This document shows positions 52,169 to 59,776 of a stretch of 64,000 nt of DNA, piece after piece. Where the stretch lies: assembly GCF_022695595.1 (NCBI RefSeq), contig NZ_CP074380.1, positions 6,578,001-6,642,000 of the forward strand, in the 5' to 3' direction. The stretch is from Streptomyces sp. MST-110588. GTDB lineage: Bacteria > Actinomycetota > Actinomycetes > Streptomycetales > Streptomycetaceae. Numbering within the stretch: the stretch's first letter is position 1; each line of letters starts with the position of its first letter. The notes beneath the pieces were generated by a model, which saw only the letters and a program-made list of their open reading frames with translations, made no database searches and was not told the origin of the DNA. A program made the translations under genes and the position numbers.

Positions 52169-52407
52169 GGCGTCCTCCCGTAGTAGGCGCCATGCATCAT
52201 GCCCTGCCGGGCGGGCCCGGCCCACCCCACCGGGGTCGTGGCACGGTGTTGCCGCACGTCCCGCGTGCCGCCGGATGCGCGGTGTTCTGTAGGGACCCGA
52301 CAGTGACCAGGGTGCGCCCCTGTCTGGGGTCGATTCTCCGTACGAGGCCGGTGACCGATAGTTTCGTACGGAACACAGGACGGACAGGACACGGAAAGGG
52401 TGATCTC

Positions 52408-53112
52408 TTGAGCCGCTCGGTTCTGGTCACCGGAGGTAACCGCGGCATTGGCCTCGCCATTGCCCGGGCCTTCGCCGAGGCAGGCGACAAGGTCGCCATC
52501 ACCTACCGCTCGGGCGAGCCGCCCGAGGGATTTTTGGCCGTGAAATGCGACATCACGGACACCGAGCAGGTCGAGCAGGCGTTCAAGGAGATCGAGGAGA
52601 AGCAGGGCGCCGTGGAGGTGCTGGTGGCCAACGCCGGCATCACCCGCGACCAGCTTCTGATGCGGATGTCCGAGGAGGACTTCACCTCCGTCCTGGACAC
52701 CAACCTCACCGGCACGTTCCGCGTGGTCAAGCGCGCCAACCGTGCCATGCTGCGGGCCCGCAAGGGCCGGGTCGTGCTGATCTCCTCGGTCGTGGGCCTG
52801 TACGGCGGCCCGGGCCAGGCCAACTACGCCGCCTCCAAGGCCGGCCTGGTCGGCTTCGCCCGCTCGCTCGCCCGTGAACTGGGCTCGCGCAACATCACCG
52901 TCAACGTCGTCGCCCCCGGGTTCGTCGACACCGACATGACCCGCGCGCTCACCGACGAGCAGCGGGAGGGCATCGTCAAGCAGGTGCCGATGGCGCGCTA
53001 CGCGCAGCCCGAGGAAGTCGCCGCCTCGGTCCGCTTCCTGGCCTCCGACGAGGCCGCGTACATCACCGGAGCCGTCATTCCCGTCGACGGCGGATTGGGC
53101 ATGGGTCACTGA
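52408..53112 (+). CDS. fabG: 3-oxoacyl-[acyl-carrier-protein] reductase FabG
   Basis: 234 aa, TTG start 52408 with GGAAAGGG 7 nt upstream; no in-frame ATG/GTG fits. SRSVLVTGGNRGIGLAIA (NADPH loop), VANAGITRDQLLMRM, VLISSVVGLYGGPGQANYAASKAG (Ser/Tyr/Lys triad), and PGFVDTDMT. Reduces beta-ketoacyl-ACP in fatty acid elongation. Directly upstream of the enoyl reductase gene (5 nt gap), the conserved actinobacterial fabG-inhA pair. The upstream region contains GTTTCGTACGGAAC, nearly palindromic. Confidence 0.95.
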   Translation: MSRSVLVTGGNRGIGLAIARAFAEAGDKVAITYRSGEPPEGFLAVKCDITDTEQVEQAFKEIEEKQGAVEVLVANAGITRDQLLMRMSEEDFTSVLDTNLTGTFRVVKRANRAMLRARKGRVVLISSVVGLYGGPGQANYAASKAGLVGFARSLARELGSRNITVNVVAPGFVDTDMTRALTDEQREGIVKQVPMARYAQPEEVAASVRFLASDEAAYITGAVIPVDGGLGMGH

Positions 53113-53117
53113 TCAGC

Positions 53118-53897
53118 ATGAGTGGAATCCTCGCAGGCAAGCGCATCCTCGTCACCGGCGTGCTGACCGAGGCGTCGATCGCCTTCCACGTCGCCAGGCT
53201 GGCCCAGGAGGAGGGTGCCGAGGTCGTCCTGACCGGCTTCGGGCGGCTCTCCCTGGTCGAGCGGATCGCCAAGCGGCTGCCGAAGCCCGCGCCCGTGATC
53301 GAACTGGACGTCCAGAACAAGGAGCACCTGGACGGCCTGGCCGCCAAGGTCTCCGAGCACTTCGGTGCCGACGCCTCGCTGGACGGCGTCGTGCACTCCA
53401 TCGGCTTCGCCCCCCAGGACGCGCTGGGCGGCAACTTCCTGAACACGGAATGGGAGTCGGTCGCCACCGCCGTGGAGGTCTCGGCGTACTCCTTCAAGGC
53501 CCTGACGATGGCGCTGCTGCCGCTGCTGGAGAAGCGCGGCGCCTCGGTCGTCGGCATGGACTTCGACGCGCAGATGGCCTGGCCCAAGTACGACTGGATG
53601 GGCGTGTCCAAGGCGGCGCTGGAGGCCACCTCCCGCTACATGGCCCGCGACCTGGGCCCCAAGAACATCCGCTGCAATCTGATCTCGGCCGGCCCGATCA
53701 AGTCGATGGCCGCCCGGTCCATCCCCGGCTTCGAGGAGCTGACCGACGTGTGGTCCACCCGCGCGCCGATCGGCTGGGACCTCACCGACCCCGAGCCGGC
53801 GGGCCGTGGCGTCGTGGCCCTGCTCTCGGACTGGTTCCCCAAGACCACCGGTGAGATCGTGCACGTCGACGGCGGCGTGCACATGATGGGCGCCTGA
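53118..53897 (+). CDS. fabI: Enoyl-[acyl-carrier-protein] reductase (NADH), InhA/FabI type
   Basis: 259 aa. LAGKRILVTGVLTEASIAFHVARLAQEEGAEVVLTGFGR is the InhA-type cofactor region, VVHSIGFAPQDALGG, the catalytic Tyr/Lys in YDWMGVSKAALEATSRYMARDLG, and AGPIKSMAARSIPGF. Performs the last reduction of each fatty-acid elongation cycle; ortholog of the isoniazid target of mycobacteria. Operon with fabG. Terminator follows at 53918. Confidence 0.95.
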   Translation: MSGILAGKRILVTGVLTEASIAFHVARLAQEEGAEVVLTGFGRLSLVERIAKRLPKPAPVIELDVQNKEHLDGLAAKVSEHFGADASLDGVVHSIGFAPQDALGGNFLNTEWESVATAVEVSAYSFKALTMALLPLLEKRGASVVGMDFDAQMAWPKYDWMGVSKAALEATSRYMARDLGPKNIRCNLISAGPIKSMAARSIPGFEELTDVWSTRAPIGWDLTDPEPAGRGVVALLSDWFPKTTGEIVHVDGGVHMMGA

Positions 53898-53917
53898 CGC
53901 CTCATCTTTTGACGTAC

Positions 53918-53958
53918 GCGTGATGCCCGTCCCGGACCGCCGGGGCGGGCATCACGCG
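53918..53958. terminator. Terminator after fabG-fabI
   Basis: CGCGTGATGCCCGTCCCGG and CCGGGGCGGGCATCACGCG pair over 19 bp with one mismatch and a 3-nt loop. Confidence 0.88.
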
Positions 53959-54001
53959 TTCCCGGGTCGTGATCTTCGGGGCGGGCCCGCAGACTGGGGG
54001 A

Positions 54002-54365
54002 GTGCGCTGCTCCTGCCGCGCGCGGCAGCCCTGGCCATCACCCTGGCCGCCCTCCTGGGAGGCGCGGCCCCGGCCGCGCGGACCGCCCCGCTCCGCCGTC
54101 GGACGACTTCCCGGCCGCCCGCGCCTGGTGCCGTACCTCTGTTGCGGGCAGTACGGGCACCGCTACCGCCATGTGCTCCGACCCCGACGGCTCCGCAGAC
54201 CGGGCCCGGCCGCACATCGAATGCCGCAGGCGGTACGACCCGGACGTGGACACCGACCCGGTGGTGGCCGGGCCCGCCCGGTACGTCACGCTCTCCGGCC
54301 GCTGCCGGCAGGAGGCCGAGGACCTGTGGGTCGGTCACGGCGCGGGCCGTCGAAGAACAGCCTGA
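54002..54365 (+). pseudogene. Small secreted protein, frameshifted
   Basis: Not recognisable as a named family. One frame shows a signal-peptide-like AAALAITLAALLGGAAPAART; the continuation, in another frame, reads DDFPAARAWCRT, TATAMCSDPDGSADRARPHIECRRRYDPDVDTDPVVAGPARYVTLSGRCRQEAEDLWVG. One added C in the C4 run at 54086-54089 joins them. The start is uncertain: GTG 54002 would need a second missing base. Four cysteines in the mature part could form two disulphides. Ends at TGA 54363-54365. Confidence 0.5.
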
Positions 54366-54419
54366 ATCGGCCGGTGCCCCTCCGTCACCCGGCTGTTCCG
54401 CCGGATTCCGCCCGGCCGC

Positions 54420-55103
54420 TCAGCCGCGGCGCGGGCCGTTGACCCGGCAGCCGAAGGGGTGCCGGCCGGCCTCGGCCGCCGCCCGCTCGCCGTCGCCCGC
54501 CCGGACGGTCTCCAGCAGCCGTGAGTGGTCCATGTACAGCTCGGGCAGCAGTTCCTCGCCGACGTCGGCGCGCAGGAAGTCGCGCAGCACCCCGCTGAGA
54601 TCGGCGTACAGCTCCGTCAGTACGTCGTTGTGCGCGGCGGAGACGACCGCCATGTGGAACGAGGCGTCGGCCGCCACGAACGCCGCCGCGTTCCCGGATG
54701 CCCAGGCCGCCTCCCGGCGCTCCAGCAGCGCGGCGAGCTGCCGCAGGTCCTGCTCGGTACGGCGCTGGGCGGCCAGCCGGGCGGCCTCCGTCTCCAGGGC
54801 GCGGCGCAGCTCGGCGACGTGCCACGGATCGGCGTCGGCGAAGCGGCGGTTCATCACACCGGCCAGCTCACTGGTCGCCACCACGTACGTGCCCGAGCCC
54901 TGGCGGATGTCGAGCAGCCCGTTGTGCGCCAGCGCCCGTACGGCCTCACGGACGGTGTTGCGGGCCACGCCCAACTGCTCGACCAGCTCGGGCTCGGTGG
55001 GGATACGGGAGCCGACGGGCCATTCACCGGAGGTGATCTGGGCGCGGAGCTGCGTGATCACCTGGTCCGCCAGCGCGGAGCGCCGGGGCGAGGTCAGGGG
55101 CAC
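54420..55103 (-). CDS. FadR-type GntR family transcriptional regulator
   Basis: 227 aa from GTG 55103 with AGGAGGAC 5 nt upstream (an ATG 75 nt earlier has none). HTH: ALADQVITQLRAQITSGEWPVGSRIPTEPELVEQLGVARNTVREAVRALAHNGLLDIRQGSGTYV. The C-terminal FCD domain is helical with metal/ligand residues in DASFHMAVVSAAHNDVL and MDHSRLLETV. Divergent from the MFS transporter gene across 102 bp that include CATGATTCTATGATG, a candidate operator. Confidence 0.92.
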   Translation of the reverse strand: MPLTSPRRSALADQVITQLRAQITSGEWPVGSRIPTEPELVEQLGVARNTVREAVRALAHNGLLDIRQGSGTYVVATSELAGVMNRRFADADPWHVAELRRALETEAARLAAQRRTEQDLRQLAALLERREAAWASGNAAAFVAADASFHMAVVSAAHNDVLTELYADLSGVLRDFLRADVGEELLPELYMDHSRLLETVRAGDGERAAAEAGRHPFGCRVNGPRRG

Positions 55104-55205
55104 GGCTGTCCTCCTGGGTACGGGGCGGGGCTGCGGTGAGGATAGCGGGACGGCCGGCCGTAAGCGCTGGACAGCCATTCATCCCATGATTCTATGATGT
55201 CGCTC

Positions 55206-56765
55206 ATGGCTGACGACGAGCACGCTTCACCCGGCGCCAAGGGCACGGCCGCGGGCACCCTCCGTACCGCGGTCGGGGTTACGGGGCCGGTCACCGGAGC
55301 GGCGCGGGCCGCCGAGAGGGAGCATCCGGGAACAGGGGGGACCGACGGGCCGGAGGCGAGCCGGCGCGAGAGGAACGGCCTTCAGGTGAAAGACCCCAAG
55401 GCGAACGACGCCGAGGTGAACGGACCTGGGGTGAACAAACCCGGGGAGAACAACCCCGAGGTGAACAACCCCGAGGTGAACGGACCCGAGGTGAACGGAC
55501 CGAGGTGAACGGCCCCCAGGCCGGGGGAACCGCGCGCGCCGGCTCCCTGGGGCGCGGCCTGACCTGGATCCTCACCGTCGGCATCGCGCTCGCCGCCCTC
55601 AACCTCCGCCCCGCCATCACCAGCCTGGGCCCGCTCCTCGAAGAGGCCAGGGCGGGTCTGGGCATGGGCGGCACGGTCGCCGGCCTGCTGACCTCCGTAC
55701 CGGCCGTGTGCTTCGCGGTCTTCGGCATCGCCGCCCCCGCCTCGCCCGGCGGCGGGGACCCGGCCCGGTCGTCTGCGCCGGTCTGGCCGCCGTCGCGGCC
55801 GGTCTGGCGGTGCGGCCCTTCACCGGCGGGACGGCGGGCTTCCTCGCCGCCAGCGCGCTGGCCCTGGCGGGCATCGCGGTCGGCAACGTCCTGCTGCCGG
55901 TCGTCATCAAGAGCTGGTTCCCCGACCGTGTCGGCGCCATGACCGGCCTGTACTCGATGGCGCTGGCCCTGGGCAGCGCACTGTCCGCCGCGCTCACCGT
56001 GCCCCTGACCGGCGCGCTGGGCGGCGGCTGGCAGACGGGCCTGGCAATCTGGAGCGTGCCCGCCGCCGTCGCCGTCCTGCCCTGGCTCGCGGCCCTGCGG
56101 CGCCGGGGCCTTGCCGCGCCGCCCGCCCGCCCGGCCGCCGGCCCGGTCACCGCCCCCGCCACCCGGCCCTCCGGGAACGCCGGGAACATCCGGATCACCA
56201 GGTCGCCCACCGCATGGGCCCTGGCCGTCTTCTTCGGGCTCCAGGCCACCGCCGCGTACGTCGCCATGGGCTGGATGTCGCAGATCTTCCGCGACTCCGG
56301 GGTACCGGCCGGCCGGGCGGGGTGCTGCTCGCCGTCACGATGGCGATGGGCGTCCCGCTCTCCTTCGTCCTGCCGGGAGTGGCCGCCCGGATGCGGCACC
56401 AGGGGCCGCTGGTGGTGGGCCTGGGCGCGTGCGGGCTCGCCGGGTACGCCGGGCTGTGGCTGGCGCCGGCCGGCGGGGCCTGGGCCTGGGCACTGCTGCT
56501 GGGCCTGTCCAACTGCGCCTTCCCGCTCGCCCTGACGATGATCTCGATGCGCTCGCGCAGCGCCGAGGGCGTCATCAAGCTCTCCGCCTTCGCCCAGAGC
56601 GTCGGCTATCTGATCTCGGTCCCCGGGCCGCTGCTCGTCGGCACCCTCAACCAGCGGACCGGCGGCTGGGGCGCGCCGATCGCGCTGATGGCGGCCCTGA
56701 TGGTGCCGCAGATCGTGGTGGGCGTCCTGGCGGGCAGGGACCGCCGCATCGAGGACGGGCACTGA
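55206..56765 (+). pseudogene. CynX/NimT family MFS transporter, three frameshifts as sequenced
   Basis: About 520 aa when repaired. Segments in successive frames: MADDEHASPGAKG with VNGPE repeats; LTWILTVGIALAALNLRPAITSLGPLLEEAR (the CynX N-terminal signature); VCAGLAAVAAGLAVRPF to AAYVAMGWMSQIFRDSGV; and VLLAVTMAMGVPLSFVLPG to LAGRDRRIEDGH. Breaks lie at 55500-55501 (C2, third base missing against the repeat), 55734-55738 (C5) and 56319-56322 (G4); each needs one more base. Twelve membrane helices overall. CynX-type carriers take up cyanate, 2-nitroimidazole and related small molecules. Divergent FadR-type regulator; the next gene is its small partner. Confidence 0.85.
55386..55520 (+). repeat. 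15-bp tandem repeat encoding VNGPE/VNNPE
   Basis: About nine units of the type GTGAACGGACCCGAG, diverging toward the 5' side. The penultimate unit lacks one C (55500-55501), which is what breaks the frame. Confidence 0.92.
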
Positions 56766-56781
56766 GTGCGACACTGGGCCC

Positions 56782-56898
56782 ATGCCAGTGCTCGAACCGA
56801 ATCCGCAGGGCGGTCAGAAGAAGCTCCTCATCGTGCTGGGCGCGATGCTGGGCGTGACCCTCGTCATCGCCGTCATCGCGAGCCTCGCCTCACCGTGA
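56782..56898 (+). CDS. SGM_5486-type small transporter-associated membrane protein
   Basis: 38 aa: PVLEPNPQGGQKKLL leads into one membrane helix, IVLGAMLGVTLVIAVIASLA. It matches my memory of the SGM_5486 family, short proteins encoded immediately after CynX/NimT-like MFS genes in Streptomyces. It starts 17 nt after the transporter stop. No ribosome site is visible; GACACT, 6 nt before the ATG, could be a -10 for a leaderless message. Probably an accessory of the transporter. Confidence 0.75.
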   Translation: MPVLEPNPQGGQKKLLIVLGAMLGVTLVIAVIASLASP

Positions 56899-57329
56899 CG
56901 CGCCGGCCGTGCGGAGCGCCGTGAGGCGTTCGCCGTACGAGGACGCTGTGACTCACCGGCCGTACGGGATACCGTGGCCTGCCCGGACCGTACGGACGCC
57001 GGGATGCGTCGGCCGTACGGGAACGCTGTGGCCCGCCGGCCGCAGGGGATACCGGGGCGCGTCGGGATACCGTCGTGTGTCCCGTCCGGGGTGCCGAGGT
57101 CCCGCCCTTGCGTCCGTACCGCCGGACGGCGGGGCCGGTGGAGGTGGCCGGTGGTGGGGCTGCCCCCACCATCCCCTAGGGGGCGGGCGTCAGGGTTAAG
57201 TGGGTGGCTTCCCGGATAGGAACCGCCGCTCTTGATCCGTAGCTTGGGCAGTACACCGTGCCGCTGCGGTGGGCGCGGTCACCTCCCGTGGCCGCGTCGC
57301 CCCTTCGATCCCCTACGGAGGCGATCCCC
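56899..57329. other. Gene-free stretch with GGCCGTACGGGATACCGT repeats
   Basis: About 430 nt. The left half has spaced, degenerate copies of CCGGCCGTACGGGATACCGTGG (about 56930-57085). The right half holds a hairpin-prone CCCCACCATCCCCTAGGGGGCGGG (57168-57188 region) and the upstream region of the small secreted gene. No coding gene convinces me. Confidence 0.5.
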
Positions 57330-57539
57330 ATGTCCGCCGCGTCCGGCCGGTCAGACATCCCCACGGCCAGGGGTCTGCGCGTGCGGTTGCCGTGGTGGGC
57401 CCTGGCCCTGCCGGTGGTGTGCTTCGGCGCCCTGCTCGCGCTGATAGCGGCCCCTTCGCAGGCGCAGGCCGCGAGCCTGTCCCAAGGTCTCACCTCGCTC
57501 ATACAGTTCTTCGCGCGCCTGTTTCACCTGAGCTCCTGA
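57330..57539 (+). CDS. Small exported peptide, function unknown
   Basis: 69 aa, ATG 57330 with CGGAGG 8 nt upstream. A basic N-terminus (TARGLRVRLP), hydrophobic core WWALALPVVCFGALLALIAAP and the cleavage-like SQAQA-A leave a mature peptide of about 21 residues, SLSQGLTSLIQFFARLFHLSS. The mature part is a cationic amphipathic helix with Phe/Leu on one face. I do not recognise a family; it could be membrane-active or merely a short anchored peptide. Confidence 0.65.
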   Translation: MSAASGRSDIPTARGLRVRLPWWALALPVVCFGALLALIAAPSQAQAASLSQGLTSLIQFFARLFHLSS

Positions 57540-57626
57540 CGTCTCATGTCACCCGGTCGTCACCCTGCCGGGGGAGCGCCCCAACACCCCGCGCCCCGCG
57601 CCGCGTTTCGTGCGAAGCTGGGGAAC

Positions 57627-58145
57627 ATGAGCGTCGATACACCTCGCCGGATCGTCCTTCTCCGACATGCCAAGGCCGAGTGGTCGCAGGAGAGCGACCA
57701 TGAGCGCCCGCTCGCCGAACGTGGCCGCAAGGACGCCCCGATCGCCGGCCGCCGGCTCGCCGGAGCCGGCATCACCCCTGACCTGACCCTGTGCTCCACG
57801 GCCCTGCGCACCCGCGAGACCTGGAAACTCGTCGCCCCGGAGCTGCCGCAGCGGCCCCGGACGGTCTATGAGGAGCGGCTCTACGAGGCGTCGATCGGCG
57901 AACTGATCGCGGTGGTCAACGAGGTTCCCGACGAGGTGAACGACCTGCTGCTGGTCGGGCACAACCCGGGCATGCAGGGGATGGCCGACGTCCTGGCGGG
58001 CGAGGCGGAAGGCGACCTGCTGGTCCGGCTGAACAGCCGCGGCTTCCCGACCGCCTCCGTCGCGGTGCTGACCTTCAACGGCTCCTGGAAGTCCGTCGAG
58101 CCCGGCGTGGCCCGGCTGGTCGCCTACTGGCCGCCGCACGAGTAA
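57627..58145 (+). CDS. SixA-type phosphohistidine phosphatase (histidine phosphatase superfamily)
   Basis: 172 aa. The RHG motif appears as IVLLRHAKAEW with the nucleophilic His, followed by ERPLAERGRKDAP, the Arg in CSTALRTRETW, and the second His in LLVGHNPGMQGMAD. SixA removes phosphate from phosphohistidine in HPt or PTS proteins; in Streptomyces the target is unknown. Converges on serB with a shared terminator. Confidence 0.93.
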   Translation: MSVDTPRRIVLLRHAKAEWSQESDHERPLAERGRKDAPIAGRRLAGAGITPDLTLCSTALRTRETWKLVAPELPQRPRTVYEERLYEASIGELIAVVNEVPDEVNDLLLVGHNPGMQGMADVLAGEAEGDLLVRLNSRGFPTASVAVLTFNGSWKSVEPGVARLVAYWPPHE

Positions 58146-58282
58146 CCGGCCCCGGCCGTACGCGGCCTGTCCGGGCGCCGAGCCCGTGCCTGCCCTCCTG
58201 CCCGGGCCCGCGCTTGCCGTCCGGATGGCCGGATGCCCGGACGTCCGGACCGTCTGTTTCCTGTTTCCGCTGTTCCGACATG

Positions 58283-58325
58283 GTCAGGACCCCGGCGCCG
58301 AGTGTGCGCGGCCGGGGCCCTGACC
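58283..58325. terminator. Bidirectional terminator between sixA-like gene and serB
   Basis: GGTCAGGACCCCGGC and GCCGGGGCCCTGACC pair over 15 bp with one mismatch. Confidence 0.85.
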
Positions 58326-58409
58326 GTACGGAGGAGGGCCCGCGCGGTCCGCCGTACGGGGCTCGGCCGCCGTACGTGTTCCCCGTGGTCCCGGCCGTTG
58401 TCCGCGACC

Positions 58410-59657
58410 TCAGTCGTCGTGGGTGTCCGCAGCCTCGACCTCTTCGCGGGTGATGCCCAGCAGATACAGCACGGTGTCCAGGAACGGCACGTTCACGGCG
58501 GTGTGGGCGGCCTCCCGTACGACCGGTTTGGCGTTGAAGGCCACGCCCAGGCCCGCCGTGTTGAGCATGTCCAGGTCGTTGGCGCCGTCACCGATCGCCA
58601 CGGTCTGCGCCAGCGGCACCCCGGCCTGGCGCGCGAAGCTGCGCAGCAGCCGCGCCTTGCCCGCCCGGTCCACGATGTCGCCGGTCACCCGGCCGGTGAG
58701 CCGTCCGTCGACGATCTCCAGCGTGTTGGCGGAGGCGAAGTCCAGGCCCAGCTCCTCCTTGAGCGCGTCGGTGACCTGGGTGAAGCCGCCCGAGACCACG
58801 CCGACCTGGTAGCCCAGGTGCTTGAGGGTACGGACGAGCGTACGGGCGCCGGGAGTGAGCCGTACCTCCTTGCGCACCTTCTCCACCACCGAGGCGTCCA
58901 GGCCCTCCAGCAGCGCGACCCGGGCGTGCAGCGACTGCTCGAAGTCCAGCTCGCCGCGCATGGCCGCGGCCGTCACCTCGGCGACCTCCTCCTCGCAGCC
59001 GGCGTGCGCCGCGAAGAGCTCGATCACCTCGTCCTGGATGAGGGTGGAGTCGACGTCCATGACGACCAGCCGCTGGGCGCGGCGCTGAAGACCGGCGGCC
59101 ACCACCGCCACGTCCACGCCCAGGACCGCCGCCTCGGTGGCCAGGGCGGTGCGCAGCAGGTCCGTAGGGGCGCCGGACACCGCGAACTCCACGGCGGTGA
59201 CCGGGTACTTGGCGAGCCGGAAGATGCGGTCGATGTTGCCGCCGGTGCCGGTGATGGCGGCGGCGATCGCGGCGGTGGACTCGGCGGTGAGGGGGTGACC
59301 CAGGACCGTGACGTGCGAACGGCCGGTGCCGCGCGGCCGGTTGTCACCGATGCCGGAGATGATCTCCGCCTGGAGGCGGAGGGACTCGGCCCAACTGTGC
59401 ACCGTGGCGCGCAGGTCGCCCTCGGTGGAGCCGGACGAGCCGACGGCGGGCGAGGGTGCGGTGATCAGCACGCACAGGACGATGCGGCCCCGGGTGACGA
59501 CCTGCTCGATGTCCACGACATCGACGGAGTAGGCGGCGAGGGTGTCGAAGAGACCTGCGGTGATGCCGGGCCGGTCCTTCCCGAAGATCTTGACGAGAAG
59601 AGTCGGTACGTCATCGCCCGGTACGGCGGTGGCAGGCTGGGTCTGCGATGCGCTCAT
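58410..59657 (-). CDS. serB: Phosphoserine phosphatase SerB
   Basis: 415 aa. Two N-terminal ACT-like domains (LLVKIFGKDRPGITAGLFDTLA and SHVTVLGHPLTAESTAAIAAAI) and a C-terminal HAD domain with VMDVDSTLIQDEVIELFA (nucleophile D-x-D-S-T), VSGGFTQV and AIGDGANDLDMLN. Makes L-serine from phosphoserine. ATG 59657; the frame upstream remains open but is a shadow of the opposite side. Confidence 0.96.
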   Translation of the reverse strand: MSASQTQPATAVPGDDVPTLLVKIFGKDRPGITAGLFDTLAAYSVDVVDIEQVVTRGRIVLCVLITAPSPAVGSSGSTEGDLRATVHSWAESLRLQAEIISGIGDNRPRGTGRSHVTVLGHPLTAESTAAIAAAITGTGGNIDRIFRLAKYPVTAVEFAVSGAPTDLLRTALATEAAVLGVDVAVVAAGLQRRAQRLVVMDVDSTLIQDEVIELFAAHAGCEEEVAEVTAAAMRGELDFEQSLHARVALLEGLDASVVEKVRKEVRLTPGARTLVRTLKHLGYQVGVVSGGFTQVTDALKEELGLDFASANTLEIVDGRLTGRVTGDIVDRAGKARLLRSFARQAGVPLAQTVAIGDGANDLDMLNTAGLGVAFNAKPVVREAAHTAVNVPFLDTVLYLLGITREEVEAADTHDD

Positions 59658-59776
59658 GGTGCTCTTACGGTATCCGGCGCGCGCCGGACGCCGTACGGGT
59701 GTCCGGGGTGCGGACGCTCCGGCCCGCCTCCGGACCGCTGCGCACCCCCCCCGTATCAGCGTCGGCCGCCCCCGGC

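Noticed and set aside
50563..53109. Upstream extension of the TldE frame to 53109
   Set aside because: Shadow of tldD and antisense of fabG; no start signal.
57219..57245. Sigma-E/sigma-R type GGAAC promoter before the small secreted gene
   Set aside because: GGAAC is present but no matching downstream GTT/TC element at the required spacing.
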